A stretch of 6,287 bases of DNA, from NCBI GenBank assembly GCA_013153375.1, contig JAADEN010000146.1:1-6287 (forward strand). The letters are read 5' to 3'. The stretch's first letter is position 1, and every line of letters begins with the position of its first letter. Positions 4,420-6,287 of this stretch are shown here, one piece after another. This DNA comes from Chloroflexota bacterium (GTDB lineage: Bacteria; Chloroflexota; Anaerolineae; Anaerolineales; DRMV01). The translations under genes were made by a program, and so were the position numbers. The notes under the pieces are model-generated. The model was not told where the DNA came from. It searched no databases and saw only the letters and a list, made by a program, of their open reading frames with translations.

Positions 4420-5280
4420 ATGACGACAGCGACCTTACGCGAAATGCGGGTGTACAACTTGGCCCCGTTTTGGGATCCTGAGACCCGCACCGAAAACACC
4501 TGGAAGCGCTGGGCCGCGATCTTGAACTACGGTTGGGGATGGTACAAGGAATACAAGGCCCAGGCCCAGTTCCTGGAGACCCTGCGCCCCTTGCTGGACC
4601 GGCGGTTCATCGCCATTCGGCATTATGTCTGGCCCGAAGTCATCGAATATCCCTTCCCCATCATCCTGTTGGGCCCGCCGGGGGTCTATTTGCTGTATGT
4701 CACGCCTTTGAGCGGCGAGTTTCGCATCCACGAGAATCGCCTGTTGGAGTTGGGCAAAGGCAAGGGCGTGCCTGTCAAGCCCAATCTGGTGCAGCGCACC
4801 CGCTTGCTGGGCGCGGTGCTGGAGAAGTTCATCGCCGAGCGGCTGGGCCTGGAGATCCCCGTGGAGACGCGGCTGGTCTTCACCGCGCCCGATGTGTATG
4901 TGGACACCGTGGACGCGGAGGTCAAACCGCTGCTGCCCGACGGGGTGAAGGGCTTTGCCGAGAGTTTGCTCAAATCCCGCGAGCGTCTGGCCCGGCCCGA
5001 AATTCGGCGTCTGGCCGAGTTGTTCCTGGAATCCGCGTCGGGCCAGGGTCGCAAGGAAGCCCGCCACGCGCGCGAGCAGCGCACCGCCATCCTGGCCTCG
5101 GCGCAGGCGCAGGTGCGGGGCAGCGGCGAGGCGGCCCCACCCGCGGCGCGGCGGCGACGCAAGACGCAGGATCGTATCGCGGGCCTGACCCTCAAGCAAT
5201 GGCTGATTTTGGCCGGGTTGCTGGCCCTCAACATCCTGCTGGTGCTGGTCTTCCTCTTCTTGGTCGCGTCCTCGGGGTGA
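4420..5280 (+). CDS. Tail-anchored membrane protein with NERD-like (nuclease-related) domain, apparently inactive
   Basis: Protein of unknown function, 286 aa. Residues about 47-180 resemble the NERD (nuclease-related, restriction-endonuclease-like) fold: a helix (FLETLRPLLD), a strand (FAIRHYVWPEV-like), then IILLGPPGVYLLYVTPLSGEF (81-101), which matches the NERD core of gp-Gv-hydrophobic-x-K-x-x-sG, and later PNLVQRT (121-127), a helix and RLVFTAPDVY (151-160). The acidic residue before the first core strand and the E-x-K pair are missing (YPFPIIL and YVTP instead), so nuclease activity is unlikely. Residues 200-235 are charged and probably helical; RRRRK (244-248) precedes one strong hydrophobic segment (about 261-283) ending three residues before the C-terminus. 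The topology is therefore probably cytoplasmic domain inside, short tail outside. It is first in the plus-strand cluster, 1 nt before the glycosyltransferase. The NERD match is by eye and moderate; the gene itself and the membrane anchor are secure. Confidence 0.8.
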   Translation: MTTATLREMRVYNLAPFWDPETRTENTWKRWAAILNYGWGWYKEYKAQAQFLETLRPLLDRRFIAIRHYVWPEVIEYPFPIILLGPPGVYLLYVTPLSGEFRIHENRLLELGKGKGVPVKPNLVQRTRLLGAVLEKFIAERLGLEIPVETRLVFTAPDVYVDTVDAEVKPLLPDGVKGFAESLLKSRERLARPEIRRLAELFLESASGQGRKEARHAREQRTAILASAQAQVRGSGEAAPPAARRRRKTQDRIAGLTLKQWLILAGLLALNILLVLVFLFLVASSG

Positions 5281-5281
5281 C

Positions 5282-6031
5282 ATGGCCGCGGAGCCTTACC
5301 TATCCATCGTCGTGCCCGCGTACAACGAAGAGCACCGCCTGCCCCACAGCCTGGAGCAGATACGCGCCTTTTTGGATGCCCAAACCTACCCGGCCGAGGT
5401 GGTGGTGGTCGAGAACGGCAGCACCGACGCCACCTGGGCCGTCATCCAGGCCTTCGCGGCCCGGGATGCGCGCATCCGGGGCCTGCGCAGCCCGCGCAAG
5501 GGCAAGGGCCTGGCCGTGCGGCTGGGCATGCTGGCCGCGCGCGGCCGCTATCGTTTCCTGGCCGACGCGGACCTGTCCATGCCCATCGCCGAACTGCCCC
5601 GCTTCTTGCCCCCCCGGCTGACCGACTTCGACATCGCCATCGGCACCCGAGAGGGCCCCGGCGCGGTGCGTTACCACGAGCCCTGGCACCGCCACTGGAT
5701 GGGCCGGGGCTTCAATCTGCTGGTGCAGGCCCTGGCCCTGCCCGGCATCCGCGACAGCCAGTGCGGGTTCAAGATGTTTCGCGGGCCCGTGGCCGAGGAC
5801 CTGTTCCGCCGGGCCACGCTGGAGGGCATGGCCTTCGATGTGGAGGTGCTGTTCATCGCCCGCCGCCTGGGCTATCGCATCGTCGAGGTGCCCATCCCGT
5901 GGTACTTCGACCCCGACAGCCGGGTGCACCCCGTGCGCGACACCCTGCACATGCTACGCGAACTGCTGACCATCCGCTGGCGGGCCTGGCGGGGCCTGTA
6001 CGACCGACCCGCGGAGGGGCCGCAGCCATGA
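5282..6031 (+). CDS. Family 2 glycosyltransferase, dolichyl/polyprenyl-phosphate glucosyltransferase-like
   Basis: GT-A fold glycosyltransferase of 249 aa, most like ALG5/DPM1-type enzymes that move a sugar from a nucleotide-sugar to a polyprenyl phosphate at the cytoplasmic face of the membrane. Visible motifs are SIVVPAYNEE (8-17), VVVENGSTDATW (41-52), KGKGLAVRLGM (73-83), the metal-binding DAD (95-97), IGTRE (120-124), DSQCGFKMF (158-166, very typical of this subfamily), FDVEVLFIARRLGY (185-198) and a C-terminal DPDSRVHPVRD (210-220). The usual VVDDGSTD is here VVENGSTD. No transmembrane helix is present, so it probably acts as a peripheral enzyme whose lipid product is used by another enzyme. 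The start follows the previous stop by one base, and its stop overlaps the aroE ATG, so translation is coupled on both sides. Sugar and acceptor cannot be fixed from sequence. Confidence 0.92.
   Translation: MAAEPYLSIVVPAYNEEHRLPHSLEQIRAFLDAQTYPAEVVVVENGSTDATWAVIQAFAARDARIRGLRSPRKGKGLAVRLGMLAARGRYRFLADADLSMPIAELPRFLPPRLTDFDIAIGTREGPGAVRYHEPWHRHWMGRGFNLLVQALALPGIRDSQCGFKMFRGPVAEDLFRRATLEGMAFDVEVLFIARRLGYRIVEVPIPWYFDPDSRVHPVRDTLHMLRELLTIRWRAWRGLYDRPAEGPQP
6013..6019 (+). promoter_or_regulatory. Ribosome-binding site of aroE inside the glycosyltransferase gene
   Basis: GGAGGGG, 8 nt before the aroE ATG at 6028, lying within the last codons of the preceding gene. It supports the 4-nt overlapping start. 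Confidence 0.75.
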
Positions 6032-6287
6032 CCGAATGGCGGCTGGGTCTGCTGGGCTACCCTCTGGCGCACAGCCTGTCGCCCCGTTTGCACCACGCGG
6101 CCCTGCGCGCGCTGGGCTGGCGCGGCGCGTATCGCCTCTACCCCGTGCCGCCGGGCGACGCGGCCGCGTTGCAGGGTTGGGTGGAACGGCTCCGCGCCGG
6201 CCAGGTGCACGGCCTCAATGTGACCATCCCCCACAAGACGGCCCTGCTTCCGTGGCTGGACACGCTGACGCCCGCGGCCCGAGCCGT
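6028..6287 (+). CDS. aroE: Shikimate dehydrogenase, N-terminal part (runs off window)
   Basis: The first 86 codons of shikimate 5-dehydrogenase, which reduces 3-dehydroshikimate to shikimate with NADPH in the aromatic amino-acid pathway. GLLGYPLAHSLSPRLHHAAL (7-26) is the family signature; the two serines (S16 and S18) in HSLSP bind the substrate. GLNVTIPHK (62-70) contains the catalytic lysine K70. The NADPH-binding Rossmann half lies beyond the window, so cofactor choice and intactness cannot be judged. The ATG at 6028 overlaps the previous stop (ATGA) and has a GGAGGGG site. It is the third gene of the plus-strand cluster. Confidence 0.96.
   Translation, partial: MTEWRLGLLGYPLAHSLSPRLHHAALRALGWRGAYRLYPVPPGDAAALQGWVERLRAGQVHGLNVTIPHKTALLPWLDTLTPAARA

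Noticed and set aside
4435..5283. A 282-codon minus-strand open frame opposite the NERD-like gene
   Set aside because: The plus-strand frame has a strong ribosome-binding site, a C-terminal membrane anchor and coupling to the next gene; the minus-strand frame is Gln/His/Arg-rich with none of these.

Overview
The window is high-GC bacterial chromosome with a core housekeeping locus. On the minus strand lies the conserved block rpmH - rnpA - yidD - (beta-propeller lipoprotein) - yidC - jag/khpB. On the plus strand, a divergent cluster encodes a tail-anchored protein with a nuclease-fold-like domain, a family 2 glycosyltransferase and the start of shikimate dehydrogenase (aroE). A short YidC without the large periplasmic domain of proteobacterial YidC, a propeller lipoprotein between yidD and yidC, and the style of the proteins suggest a Chloroflexota member, perhaps Anaerolineae. 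This placement is an inference from gene content, not a database match.

Layout from left to right: jag/khpB (1-614, minus, C-terminus cut off by the window edge); yidC (658-1422, minus); an eight-repeat PQQ/BamB-like propeller lipoprotein (1492-2568, minus); yidD (2593-2919, minus); rnpA (2916-3293, minus, GTG start); rpmH (3324-3503, minus). A leader of about 90 nt with a long nested hairpin (3531-3591) lies behind a near-consensus sigma-70-type promoter (TTGACC, 17 nt, TATAAT; 3602-3630, minus). Further right are a GC hairpin (3642-3663) and a nitroreductase-family gene (3672-4265, minus). A divergent intergenic region (4266-4419) carries a 13-bp palindrome, a 16-bp GC palindrome, a -10-like TATAAT and a 9-bp direct repeat. 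It is followed on the plus strand by the NERD-like tail-anchored protein (4420-5280), the GT2 glycosyltransferase (5282-6031) and aroE (6028 to the edge).

The minus-strand operon joins ribosome assembly (L34), tRNA 5' processing (RnpA, protein subunit of RNase P), membrane-protein insertion (YidC, YidD) and RNA binding (KhpB). The lipoprotein inside it is a candidate extracytoplasmic partner of YidC. The plus-strand genes are coupled by a 1-nt gap and an ATGA overlap, so they are probably co-transcribed, although their functions (unknown membrane protein, polyprenyl-phosphate sugar transfer, aromatic amino-acid synthesis) do not form an obvious pathway.

The main points for a second look are the structured rpmH leader, a perfect hairpin covering part of the jag ribosome-binding site, a Jag KH domain that has lost its GxxG loop, the propeller lipoprotein in the YidC operon, and the apparently inactive nuclease-like membrane protein. 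No mobile elements, CRISPR arrays, tRNA or rRNA genes were seen.
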